A stretch of 64,000 nt of DNA from positions 1 to 64,000 of the forward strand of contig MU401526.1 in assembly GCA_022579005.1 (NCBI GenBank), given 5' to 3'. The notes under the pieces are model-generated. The model worked only from the letters and a program-made list of their open reading frames with translations. It had not been told where the DNA came from and searched no databases. Below, in pieces: positions 47,127-58,172 of the stretch (its first letter is position 1; the number at the start of each line of letters is the position of its first letter). The DNA comes from Poronia punctata. Its lineage: Eukaryota > Ascomycota > Sordariomycetes > Xylariales > Xylariaceae. The position numbers and the translations under genes are program-made.

Positions 47127-48713
47127 TTAATAATCACTTAGGTACTCACCATCCTCACCCCAAGGTCCAACACCCGGTCCTTTGAACAACCGACCACCCT
47201 TCCACACCCACATGATATTCCTCCTATCCTGCAGGACACTTACATCCTCGACAGGATTGGCCAACAATCCCAGAATATCCGCCTCATAACCTACCTTCAA
47301 CTGCCCCGTCTTGGGCGCCATAGCACCGAGGGTCAACGGCCCATTAGCCGTCGCGGCCTTGATGGCATCCAGTGTACTCATACCCGCCTTCACGGCATGT
47401 TCCAACTCTACCGCCATATTAAACCCCGGTCCGGTATCCGTGCCCAGCGCAATCGGCACCCCGGCCTCGATGGCCATCTTATACGCCTTTAAATGATGGG
47501 TGGCACATAGCTGTGCCTTTTCCCACTGATATTTCGTCAGCCCCTTGCCTCCCCCCTTGAGCAAGATATCGACAATGGTGCGCGTAGCCACGTAAATCGT
47601 CCCCTTTTTCTTGATAAGTCTGATACACTCCTCGTCTGCAAACGAGACATGTTCCACCGTACCAACGCCCGCTTCCACGGCAGCTATAATCCCCGGCTTT
47701 CCATGAACATGCGCCGCAACGACGCGTTCCTGACGTCCCGCTTCGCTCACGATAACATCTAATTCCTCCTTACTAAATTGCGCGTAAAGCGGATTATCCT
47801 CCAACGAAAGAACCCCGCCACTCGCGAAAATCTTGATACACTTTGCCCCCCTCCGAATCTGCAACCTCACCGCCCTCCGACACTCCTCCACCCCATCGAC
47901 AAGCATACTCTGCGTGGACCCCCAATGACCGGGCGTCGCAAAAGATATCCCAAACGCGCGCTGCATATCCCCCGGCGGGATGGTGAAGAGATCCCCGTGT
48001 CCGCCCGTCTGGCTCAGACACGCGCCCGACGAATATATGTTGGGTCCGACGATGGTACCGTCTTCGATGGCGCGGGAGACTTCGCATCCGAACCCGGCCA
48101 CATCGCGCATCGATGTATATCCGCGTTGTAACGCTTTCCAACACCCCTTTGCTAAACGCGCGCCGGAGATGGCCGGGTGTTGTGTGAAGATGAGCGAGTT
48201 GTCACCGTTGCCTGCGTCCGTCCCGCGAGGTTCTCCGCCAAAGTGCACGTGTACGTCCCAGAGACCGGGCATGAGGTACGGGATGGAGGGGAAGATGCGA
48301 TGGGGGCAAGCTGTGTATTCTGTTGGGAGGCAGTTTTGTGGTCCTACCCAGGCTATGAGCTTGTCTTTGATCACGAGGGCGGCGTCTGGCAACGGGGCGC
48401 CGTCGCCGGGGATTAGGAGGGAGGTTTGGAGGATTGTGTATGTGTGTCTTGTGGCGGGGGGTCGTTCTGCTACATTATCGCCAGGAGAGAGTCTGGGCGG
48501 GATAATTATGCCAAAGGCTGTTGAGTGAATGGGGCGCTCAGGCGGTGGGGGCCGCTCTGATGGTCGTCGCGCTCGCTGTTGTGTTACAGGTCTCGTCATT
48601 TGATTTTCATTCACTGGCGGTGATTGTGCCTGCTGGTGTGTTGCGAGTCCCGTCATTTGATTTTCATTCACTGGCGAAGATTGCGCTTGCTGGTGAGTTA
48701 CGAGTCCCGTCAT
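47127..48713 (-). CDS. Metal-dependent amidohydrolase (ochratoxinase/prolidase-like)
   Basis: A 528-residue frame without introns. The amidohydrolase TIM-barrel core runs from about 90 to 510. It shows the metal ligands in order: DVHVHF (H155, H157), KIFASGG with K294 as the likely carbamylated lysine, AAHVHGKPG (H335), TVEHVSFAD (H355) and the catalytic aspartate in ALGTDTGPG (D426). The closest described relatives are fungal amidohydrolases related to Aspergillus ochratoxinase and to bacterial Xaa-Pro or Xaa-Lys dipeptidases. Substrate cannot be inferred; cleavage of an aryl or acyl amide is likely. The first 40 residues are two near-identical 19-residue repeats (MTGLxTHQQAQSxPVNENQ) and a partial third, a Q- and P-rich extension with no signal peptide. 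The true start could be the methionine opening any repeat, or lie further downstream. Confidence 0.88.
   Translation of the reverse strand: MTGLVTHQQAQSSPVNENQMTGLATHQQAQSPPVNENQMTRPVTQQRARRPSERPPPPERPIHSTAFGIIIPPRLSPGDNVAERPPATRHTYTILQTSLLIPGDGAPLPDAALVIKDKLIAWVGPQNCLPTEYTACPHRIFPSIPYLMPGLWDVHVHFGGEPRGTDAGNGDNSLIFTQHPAISGARLAKGCWKALQRGYTSMRDVAGFGCEVSRAIEDGTIVGPNIYSSGACLSQTGGHGDLFTIPPGDMQRAFGISFATPGHWGSTQSMLVDGVEECRRAVRLQIRRGAKCIKIFASGGVLSLEDNPLYAQFSKEELDVIVSEAGRQERVVAAHVHGKPGIIAAVEAGVGTVEHVSFADEECIRLIKKKGTIYVATRTIVDILLKGGGKGLTKYQWEKAQLCATHHLKAYKMAIEAGVPIALGTDTGPGFNMAVELEHAVKAGMSTLDAIKAATANGPLTLGAMAPKTGQLKVGYEADILGLLANPVEDVSVLQDRRNIMWVWKGGRLFKGPGVGPWGEDGEYLSDY
48600..48713 (-). repeat. 57-bp coding tandem repeat
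   Basis: Two in-frame copies (48713-48657 and 48656-48600) differ at a few bases, and a shorter third copy follows. They code the N-terminal repeats of the amidohydrolase. The 57-bp unit keeps the frame. Confidence 0.88.
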
Positions 48714-51370
48714 TGAATATTCATTGACTGACTCCCCATCGGTGTCGATTGCTCGTATACCGGTAATTAGTCCTTTCCTCTCGAGTTGTCGACGGCCTAT
48801 ATAACTCAGACCAGGTTAGAGGGAACCAAGGACACGGGCCGAGGACTCGAGTCTGAACAGAGGAATAGACAACTGGGAACATACGCCATGCTCGTTGATA
48901 CACACGATTCTGTCGCCTTCTTCTCTCAGTTTTATCATGACACCCCGACCAATCGTCTTCTTCCCCTCGAACCTTGCTCTTTGATTAGTACTTCCTCGAT
49001 ATATGCCGGAAATGGTGATATTTGAGTAACCTACATACCTCCGGAAGGGCCATTACGGTTGGTGAATCGACTTTCGTCATCTTTGCACCAGGATCTTAAG
49101 AACTTAAGAAGTTTCGACTCAATTGAATGAAGTGAAGGCAAATGCAAGTTGCTTATTACCCAACCGAGAAGATAACCCTACTTATTTGAAGGATATGTCG
49201 TTACGCGCCTCTAAGCTTAGATACGTCAAGACTCTTCACGGCACCGGCCTCGTAAATCTATCCGGAGATGGGGTGATGTTAAGGGCGTGTTTGGTGTGTT
49301 GCTGTTGCTTATTGCTTCACGTCTTAAAGTGGGGGGAAGCGATGAGCATGTAGCGTGTTTGGTTATAAACTGATTATGACACATCTCCACTTTCAGCACA
49401 CTAAAATTTGTCTACCCCGGCTCGTAGTGCTCGTCCAATCAGATATCATTATTATTGCCAAAGTCTTTGGCATTCTTGCCAACATCTTTTCACTCGCTTA
49501 TCTTGCTTATATGAAGGCATTCTGAAGGTATTCCCAGTCGGTTACAATAGCTAGCCTTCTACAATAGAGAGGAGAGTTACTACTTAGACAGCGAATGTGC
49601 TTTGTATTCAACACCTAAATAAAGCCTCATGCGGTCAACACACCTGCTTTGCGCATCTAATTCTAACGGAACTAGTTTCTACTGAGCCAATTCCAATGCA
49701 ACTAATTTTGATGCAGTCAACATCCTTCATTACAAGCGCGCTCAACACCATAAAATAGTATCACCAACATGTCCTACACTGAAGCTACAGCCTCATGCAG
49801 TCAACACACTAAAAACTAACCTTACTCCGGGTTCCAAACCCCACTTGCCGCATGGGGATGACCAAGCTGAAAGACGGATTAGTTTATATGCAAATTGCTT
49901 ATTGCTAAGTTGGACATGAATACATCTACTCGTACGCGTATAAGTGTATTTATATCTACAAGTGTTACTATCTTTCCAGTCTGGTAGGTGGTTGTTTATT
50001 ATTATTATCTTCTGTATCCAGATAGAAAAATATACGGCATTCTTATTTTTAGACGCAGATGAGATCTCACCTTTCCGCAAATCTGGATGCTTCTCTGTGT
50101 GTACAGGGTATAGTAGCTCAGTGAGGGTATCTACGTTCATGTTGACTGCTATGGAATTGGAACGGAAAGTGGAAGCAATAGGACTAACTCTACGTCTCAA
50201 TCACGGCAGGACCATTTCCAGTCTGGATCACTGCGAGGTTATGAGGTTCGGCAAGAACATGCATAAATAACAAGAAGAGAAAGAAGGTCAAAGACGAAGT
50301 TTAGTCTAACGTCAACAAATATTTCATCATTCGCGCGCCGTCTTGTGTTAAAATCATGCCGATATTACTAACCTACGTACACTTACCGAGGACATGATTT
50401 GAAGCTTGCTCGTTTCCCCTCATCGGCGGTGATAAATATGGCCGCTTCAAGGCTGAAGAGCAGGATACCAGATGAATGAACCAGCCGGGCAACAAGGGGG
50501 GAGGGACACACAAGCAACTTAGAAAACAGCAAAGATGGAGTTATCGAAAGTGTTGTTGATTCTGCCTGAGATGAGATGAGATGGAGTTCGCACGCGCCCC
50601 CCCTTTTACCTACGAGTATCACGGCAAGCAAGGATGTTTTCGCCATGCCTTTTGTTTGATCCGATAGATTCTAGCGGGTTGGAATGTCTGTTAAATATGT
50701 TATCTAGTGTGCTCGTTGCATTATATGCGCATAGCTCATTTGCCAGGCCTCACACATGTCACTTTGATACAATCGCGTAAGAGCGACTGGGTAACTTTAC
50801 TGACAGTACCACATCAAAGTTATACGTGTGGAATTTCGAAGACAACAATATGAATAGGAGGCTAACTTCGATCCCGTGCGGGTTCTTGGAAGCATGCTTC
50901 TTTACTCGTAGTATCGCTCTCAGATACCAATAGCCATATCTAATCCCTCAACAAGTCAGTATAAGTGCTGCAAATAGAGTTAAGCATATAGGTTAGGTAG
51001 GCAGGTGAAGGTAGAATTGACTCGAGAGCAAAAGAATCTTGCAGCCACCACGTTATCAGAAATAGGGACTGAACAAGTGATATTTTCTACGAGTAAAGTT
51101 AGGTTGAAATCTAAAGAAAGGGGAGGAAAATCAGAGTTTTTATGAACAAAATCCCATCACACCGATCGACAACTTTGCGCGCGACAATTCCGTCCACATC
51201 AGCCCCGGCCCCCCAGTCAGGTCACCGATTACGAAACAACCCAATGTTTGAGCGACATGTCAACTATCTAACCTTGGATATAATGCTTGCTCTAGTGTCG
51301 AGTATACTTACTCGTATGCTTCACCGTGAAATCGTTTTCATCTGTTTTCTTTACGAGTACAAGTACCAAC

Positions 51371-51408
51371 AGCCAGCAAGCAAGCAGGCAAGCAGGCAAG
51401 CAGGCAGA
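51371..51408. repeat. AGCA/GGCA tetranucleotide microsatellite
   Basis: About eight tandem tetramers of AGCA and GGCA lie in the gene-poor region. Confidence 0.85.
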
Positions 51409-53138
51409 AGATCATCGTGTCGGTTACCCCTGATTTGATAAATGACAAGAATAATCGGGCCAGCCAACAGTGAGCGGTCAATTAACGCGTTTTACGAGTA
51501 CCCGTGGGATCTTCCGCAACACCCCTATTAAACTAAAGATTAACCCACACGGCAGACCGGCAGTCAAATTATCGTGATTCCTGACGGGTCAGTTTGTAAT
51601 TTCATCGGACGAGGCTCGGGAATTTATGCCCAACCTACGACTAAGTGTTTCAGCGGTACCGTGGAATTCATATATTCTTTCTGGGTAGCGGTGAAATACA
51701 GGAAGGTATGATATCGTACGACGACCCTCCTCGATGTTTATTTACTGGTTGGGAACAACCGCTTATTACCATTATCAGACACCATCGTGTGCCAATGAGC
51801 TGCCGACAATGTTACCTACATAAGATAACTAGAAAAGGCTGAGAACCACAGGTGCTAGCAACGTTTGTATACCCAGTTAAAAACGACGTAATGGGGTTAT
51901 AAACTTATTGACCTACCCACCTAAAGTGGCATCCATGAGTACGACTCCAAAGAGTGATCAAGGGTCAGGGTGTCAGGGAACATAACGGCTAGATAGATAA
52001 TGAGGTAATCACGTAATATAACAATACTTAGCATCTACCCCGAGGGGGGGAGCAAGAGAATGATACCACGTGGAGGCGCTGGAACGTCATCATCAAATGT
52101 AGCAATCTCAAATGTAAGGGCGTCGGGGAAAAGAGGTATTGATCTGCCTGTACTCCTGAAGGATTGGTAATTTCTGAGAGACAACATTTCCTTTTCCCAA
52201 GTACGGTGATTTTCTGATGATATTGTATGATGTGCATCTTGCCAGTTAAAGCACATGCAGTGAGATTATGGTCCGACCGAAGGGCCAACGCTAAGACGTT
52301 TTCTGAGAACAGAGATGATGCCCATTTACAGTAAAAACATGCTTTGTACGGGATCATTGTTAAAGGTGAGAGGTATTCTGAAGAGCAGCAGACGATTGGA
52401 ATTACGATCAACTTGGTGTCGCTATATCAAGTTAATCAGGGGATGAAGGAGTGGGGTGAAGACCCCGGCCCGCCACAAAGCTTGAGTAAGGACGAGATGG
52501 GGGCCACCAGGCGAAAGTAGTATGGGGGTGGAGCCGGAAAAAGACGCTTACCACGTTTAGTGTTCCCCGTTTTGGTCGTTAGTCTGCTGTCAACCCCTAT
52601 CGGCCCCCCTGTTTTCGGGTAAGTGGAGATAAACCCACAGTCGGGCTATCAGGGGGCACTTTACCGTACCAACAACGCGACCCAGTAACGGCTGGTTTTG
52701 AGGGTCTCCAAGATGATTGAATCTTTGGTTGAGACGGTTCAACCACGAGCGGTCTACCCAATGAACCAACCATCCGGAAAATAAGAAAAACATGTGCAAG
52801 TAGGGTAGCAATTTAGGGGTCCTGGTCGTAGCAAGGGAGCTATGATGTACGATGTGTACCTACGCCACGAGTAATGCCCTCACAAAGATCTAATTACATC
52901 TGATGAGTATTGGGGTCCCTTACCGCAACGCTCCTGCCAGGGCAGAAGCCAGGATAGGAAACAAGGGGGTATGAAATGACTTGAGAACATCACCATTCGA
53001 CGATACGTACCCTTCATGGATTGTAGTGGGCTGGTGAGATGAGTATGCGGCTCCTGAAGAGAAATGATCTTCGAGGGAAGACAAGGATCGGTGGGGTTTG
53101 CCATCACTGTTGGGAGTGGATGTCCGGCGACAAGTTGG

Positions 53139-53147
53139 ATATATATA
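53139..53147 (+). promoter_or_regulatory. TATA box of the secreted-protein gene
   Basis: ATATATATA lies about 185 bp upstream of the ATG at 53329, followed by a CT- and CA-rich leader rich in CATTCA and CACTC. This layout is usual for strongly expressed fungal genes. Confidence 0.5.
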
Positions 53148-53328
53148 CTTGACCTGTCAGTCTCTCCGACGATGTTTTGTTTTCTTGTTCATCATCCAAC
53201 CAAGCCTTTAATCATAGTCACTCATTCACTTCAACTCACTCCAGTCATTCATTGAATACCAAACGCACTTCACACCTCTATCCAACAACTATCAAACCCA
53301 GTAAACTTTTACTACCACCATAATCAAA

Positions 53329-54108
53329 ATGCAGTTCAAGACTTTCGCCCTCGCCGCCCTTTCTCTGGGCTCTGCTATTGCTGCCCCCGCTCTCCCGGTC
53401 GACCTCCCCGTCGGTGGCCTCGCCGGTTTCGACCAGGTTTTCGCTGCCGTTGCCGAGGTCAAGACCACCGTTGAGAAGCAGGTTACCTCTATTGGTTCGT
53501 ATTCATTCTCGTAACCCAGCTGCCTTGGAACTACCTAGAATCTAACATCATATACAGAGGGTGTCCTCTCGGTCACCGATGGTGTCCCGGTTGTTGGAGA
53601 GGTCAAGACCTCTCTCCTCAGCATTGCCACCAACCTCGGCGGCCTCCTCGGCCCCGTTGGCGGTCTGGCTGAGCTTGACCAGAAGTCGCTGAGCGACGAG
53701 CAAGTCGCCAAGATCCCCGAGTTCCTCACCATCTTCAAGGGCATCACTGTCCAGATCAAGACCATCACCAAGAAGATTTCCGGTGGTGTCAGCGATGGTA
53801 AGTCTCGGTCCTCTTTATCTATCCATCTACCTAACCTAAACCGTTGGTTTCTTTCCGCCATGATGCTGACGAAAATCAAAACAGAGGGTCTCGAGATCAT
53901 CCGCCCTGAGCTCCAGCTCGTCCTCTCCACCGTCGCCCCTGTCACCCGCCCCGTCCTTGGCTTCGTCACCACTGCCGTCCCCGCCACCAGCCCTATCATG
54001 AAGGAGGTCGCCCCCATGGTCTCTGAGCTTGAGGGTGTCGTCGCCACTGTCCTCACTCCCGTCACTTCTCTCCTCAGCCTTGGTAACCTTGGTGGTGGTC
54101 TCCTATAA
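53329..54108 (+). CDS. Secreted alpha-helical protein of unknown function
   Basis: Three exons (53329-53494, 53558-53797, 53885-54108) joined in phase 1 give 209 residues. The introns are 63 and 87 bp, and each restores a Glu-Gly at the join. Residues 1-19 are a clear signal peptide (MQFKTFALAALSLGSAIAA). The mature part is rich in Val, Leu, Gly, Ser and Thr, has no cysteine and predicts as amphipathic helices, with leucine/glycine segments such as NLGGLLGPVGG and SLGNLGGGLL at the C-terminus. I recognise no family. The pattern is reminiscent of cell-wall or hydrophobic-surface-binding proteins, but no signature is visible. Codon use is strongly C-ending (CTC, GTC, GCC), and with the TATA box this suggests high expression. 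The last 10 residues do not form a typical GPI signal. Confidence 0.8.
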
Positions 54109-54686
54109 ATATTTCCTTTTTAAGGAAAAGGTTCGTTGGTGTTGCACTCTTGAAGTGTCCGACGTTTCTATCGCCATGTAATTAGAATACACGTAATGAA
54201 ACGTTCCTAGTTACTACATTTTGTGGTAATGAGAAATATATTTTACACAATCAATGACTGGGTTCCTCATGTGAAATGGCCTGTTTTGATAGGAAATCTT
54301 GACTGTTTTTCCACGTGTGTCTGTGCTATCAAATGTCGTTTAATATAAATATGGCGATTAGTTCGAAACTCTAATTCGTTGTTAATGAAAAGTAACTCGC
54401 CTTGGACTTTTGTCATGCGTCGTGTATTCCAGCTTCCTGGTGCTTTTCATTGTTTACTTCATCGATTTGAAGTCGGGGAAATTAGCCGTGCTCGACTAAC
54501 TTGAACGTAATCCTGGTGGTTTATGAGGCATAGATGCATATTCAGGTTCCTTGGCAGTCTTTTTACTCCTTGAATCCTTCACATCCCCCCCAACTCACCT
54601 CTTGTCCATCCTGATATATACGTGATTCTGTCTGTTTCAATTTGGTATACGAGTAAACAGTCATCATATACTGAAACCCGGAAATC
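54109..54686. other. Intergenic region before the oxidoreductase gene
   Basis: About 580 bp is AT-rich in the first half (3' region of the secreted-protein gene), then holds the upstream region of the oxidoreductase. No gene is seen. Confidence 0.45.
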
Positions 54687-56028
54687 ATGGCTGCAATTCT
54701 CGGGACCATCCGTCGTAATTGGCTTATGACGCATCCTTCCGAAGTCCCCAAGACCTCAAAGCCTCTAACTTTCGGAATTCTTGGCGCTGCTGACATCGGG
54801 TGAGTTTTTCATATTGTAGCAATCATATGACCATTACTAACGGCCACATCATTAATAAGACCCGCTGCTCTCATGCTCCCAGCAAAAAGCCATCCAGATG
54901 TAGTGGTTCAAACAGTCGCCGCACGAGATCCTGCCAAGGCAAAAGCTTATGCGCAAAAGCACGGGATCCCCTCCGTCGCTCAGACTTACCAAGGTTCGAC
55001 TTGCTTGCCCGGGTTAAACTATCTCAGACCTCTCTCCCTCCCTCTCTCTCATCTCAGAAGTGGATGTAACTTAACAATCCGCACTAGATATCCTAGATGA
55101 CCCCACTATAGACTGCGTATACATCCCCCTTCCCAACGGTCTACACTACGAATGGGCCCTCCGCAGCCTCGAAGCCGGCAAACACGTTCTTCTAGAGAAA
55201 CCGTCTGTGAGCAACAGCACCGAAGCCGAGAACTTATTCTCCTCCTCTTCCCTCTTATCCAACCCCATACTTCTCGAGGCAACACATCCCTACTTCCACC
55301 CCGCATGGAAACTCTTCATGTCCCACATCACCCCCGACGCAGTCGTCACAGCAGAGAGCTACATCGCCGCCCCCCGCGGCATGTTCGACTTCCACAATAT
55401 CCGCTACGACTTCTCCCTCGGCGGCGGCGCCATGATGGATCTGGGCGCTTACACGGCAAGTGTCCTCTCGCACGTCTTTGGCGGTAAACCACCAGGGGAA
55501 TGTCTATCCTGTGAAATCACCCCGTCGCCTACGGACCCCCGCTGCGATAGCGCGTATAAAGCGCGTTACGCATTCCCCGGCGGAGCGGTCGGGATCATGG
55601 AGGGGGACTTGAGGGCTTTGCCGGTGGGGAATAGGATTATGCCGAGGATATCGGTTGTTCATGGACCTGTGGAAGAGATCGTCGGCAAGGATGGCGGTGA
55701 GGGTGAGAAGGTCATGCGGACGCGGAAAGTCGTGTTTAAGAATTTCCCGCAGCCGACGATTTTTCATTCTATTGTTGTCGAGGATGAGTTTGTGACGCCG
55801 ACCAAGACGTGGAAGGAGAGTAAGACGGTTAAGGCGTATACTGGGGAGGTGGGAGAGCCGCATTGGACGACTTATCGGTATCAGCTTGAGCAGTTTGTTA
55901 ATAAGGTTCGTGGACGGGATGTGTCGGAGTGGGTTAGTGGGGAGGATTCGGTGGTTACGATGAGAATGATTGATATGGCGTATGAGAAGGCGGGTCTTCC
56001 GGCGAGGCCGACTAGTGAGTATAAATAA
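54687..56028 (+). CDS. Gfo/Idh/MocA-family NAD(P)-dependent oxidoreductase
   Basis: Three exons (54687-54799, 54860-54993, 55088-56028) give 395 residues. The first donor is GTGAGT. The second intron begins GTTCGA and ends ACTAG. The Rossmann fold starts with FGILGAADIG (29-38), where the glycine-rich loop binds the cofactor. CVYIPLPNGLH and the diagnostic EKP (119-121, in LLEKPS) follow. The C-terminal alpha/beta domain contains EATHPYFHPAW and the GGGAMMDLGAYT segment typical of the trans-1,2-dihydrobenzene-1,2-diol dehydrogenase / D-xylose 1-dehydrogenase branch. The likely reaction is oxidation or reduction of a sugar or diol using NADP. The exact substrate is not deducible. It converges on the alpha/beta hydrolase gene with 140 bp between stops, which need not mean a shared function. 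Confidence 0.9.
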
Positions 56029-56168
56029 ATAGACGGACAAGGATGAGGGAAAGGGTTGTGGGTTATGGGTTGTTGTTGATTGCAAGGGGGGTGATTTGTT
56101 GTATTACTATTACAGAGAATTACAATGTACGAGTATATAATACAAAGTGAGTACCGCTCAAAAAGATG

Positions 56169-57323
56169 TTAAACGTCTTCAAGACGGCGAACAAATTCCA
56201 ACAGCTTCTCTGCGCCGATTTCCCAATTCATGTCGTTTTGCAAATGATGTCCAGCACCTTGCACCCACGCCAATTCCACACCATGACCAACATCATCCTT
56301 CACAGAGCACCCTTTCCCAAGGCATTGCACATCTCCATCTTCCACCTCAAGCTTCTTCTCAGAGACGAGCTCCGAAAACGCTGCTCGGTAAATTTCCGCA
56401 GTCCGCTCCGTAACTTCTCTCGTCATCAGCTTATCCTCCGTCCCAACCATGACCAAGACGCGAGGACTCTTTCCCCAACCCGTGATATTACACATCAGTC
56501 TCTTCGGATCGACGAAGCGGAGGAACATGCCAAGCGGCCAGAGAAAGCTCTCATAACGAGATAAGCGGCTCTGGAACTCAACCAGTTTATCTGCCGGGCA
56601 TTCATTGCTGAAGAAAGCCTGCTTCACGAGAAAGGGATGCGAGAGAGGTGAATTGGGATGCCAACCATGGAAAAACATCCTGATCGTAAACCACGGATCC
56701 AGCCGCCACCAATTCATGTATACAGAAAGTCTTCCACCTTGTTAGCTTCCGAGAACCAACCAACCAACAAGTCGTATCAGAAAAATGTCAAAAAGAAGGT
56801 GGAAAAAAACTTACGACCCAGTCCCCGGAACCGCCCCAAGAAGCGCAATCCCTCCAACCCTAACATCCCCCTCACCAACAATAAACTGACATAACCCAGC
56901 CCCACTCGAATGTCCAACAAGCACGACCTCGCGTCCCTCTTCTTTCTCCTGCACGGCTTTAATACCCGCTACCAAATCATCCGCGAGCGCACGTTTCGTA
57001 GTCGCGTACACCATTTGCAAAAACGAGGGATGCCAGCTCGCGCCGTGACCACGTGTTGAGATGGCGTAGCTCGTGATCCCGTGACGAGCTAGATGACGCA
57101 TGTATTCGTGCCATACCCAGGCACTTCCCATGCCGCCGTGAGCGAAGAACACGGACGGAATACCCGGGTATTGGGGAATATTTGGTTTGGCGCATAGTAA
57201 TTCGAGGGGTCCGTGAGGTGTATTTATGAAAGTGCGCGTTAGACCCGGGGGTGGAGGATCGGGGGTTGAGGTTGGACGACGCCAGTATAAGTGTTTGTAT
57301 GTGAGGTGGAGGAAGTCTAGCAT
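56169..57323 (-). CDS. Alpha/beta hydrolase
   Basis: Two exons (57323-56815 and 56730-56169) give 356 residues. The 84-bp intron has GTAAGT and a GCTAAC branch site. The fold is plain: oxyanion-hole HGGMG (62-66), RGHGAS (91-96), nucleophile elbow GHSSG with S139, an acid in GTEDKLM and histidine in GAGHHLQND near the C-terminus, where the His position fits a catalytic triad. The splice joins AVPGTG to SLSVYMNWWRLDPWFT, found in fungal lysophospholipase/thioesterase-like members of the family. The first 20 residues lack a signal peptide but begin with LDFLHLTYKHLYW, a possible membrane-associating helix. The substrate is unknown: esterase, lipase or thioesterase are all possible. Confidence 0.88.
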
Positions 57324-58172
57324 TTTGAGAGAAGGCGAGACTTGGACTAGATTCGGCGCATATGATGATGTTTGTAGAGTGAGTTTATTTAGTACATACC
57401 TACCTACTTTAAATACTTTGACTTACGTCGAAATCGACGTTGCCGTAAGGATACCTTTTCAGCTGATCCCTAGATTAATATTCTGTCTCGATCGTGTGAC
57501 TCACTATGAATATCGTCGCGGGAGTTTTAGGAGCAGCTGAACCTCCATATCTTCCTCAGCGATCACCCCTTTTTTTTTCTGTCGACTTGAGTACATAAGC
57601 CGCCGGTGAACTTGCTATGCATCACGTTCGCAAAGTTTACTAGGGGCTCTCCTGCCTTCGCCCTTTTGCGACCTTCTATCTACCGGGTATTCGTGCCAAT
57701 GTATCGCGAAATAATGGTGTTTGATTTCGGACAGGTATGTGAGGGACTAGTTCAAGCCACACTCAGCAGTATATTATTACTCAGCACATCGGCAACGCAC
57801 AGACGTGCAGCGCCATCTAGCCAGGATATCTTTGAGACGGTCAGTGGTCATTAAAAACCGTCAAAATACCGGTTGTTGGAGACACAATACGATATATCTT
57901 TGGAGGAGATTCTCAAACTATCTCAAGTACGAGTACTTGATGCAAGGAACAGCCAAGCTTTCAACAAAAAGCAGGGGAATTTATGTACTTTGCAGATAAT
58001 TCAGCTGAATCGGGCCCCATTTATGTACTTACTGAGAACTTAGCTAATCTAATTTCCACCGATAGGCTAAGAACTCCAAAAGTCAGCCGTGGATACGAAG
58101 CAACATGCTGTCCATTTTGTTAAATCAACATAGAGCCCGCCGTCCTGTCGAGCGCATTTAGAAGCTTTAGAT
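57324..58172. other. Divergent promoter region
   Basis: About 850 bp separates the divergent alpha/beta hydrolase (-) and Rpr2/Snm1-like (+) genes. It contains a TACGAGTA copy near 57,926 and no recognised gene. Confidence 0.45.

Larger units (their letters stand above)
48714..53328. other. Long gene-poor region
   Basis: This 4.6-kb stretch has no frame longer than 135 codons and none with a motif I know. A duplicated phrase GCCTCATGC(G/A)GTCAACACAC occurs near 49627 and 49789. There is a GGCA/AGCA microsatellite at 51371-51408 and several copies of TACGAGTA-like motifs between 50,600 and 51,500. A frame at 50383-50646 begins with a hydrophobic stretch but has no further support. The last 200 bp form the promoter of the secreted-protein gene. 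Confidence 0.45.

Noticed and set aside
50383..50646. 87-codon minus-strand frame starting with a hydrophobic stretch like a signal peptide
   Set aside because: The stretch is weak and contains charged residues, and the rest has no pattern of a secreted protein.
52028..52411. 127-codon minus-strand frame in the gene-poor region
   Set aside because: Composition and motifs give no support, and no splice partner was found.
36771..57323. A biosynthetic gene cluster in the accessory genes
   Set aside because: No polyketide synthase, peptide synthetase, terpene cyclase, P450 or cluster regulator is visible. The oxidoreductases are scattered among housekeeping genes.
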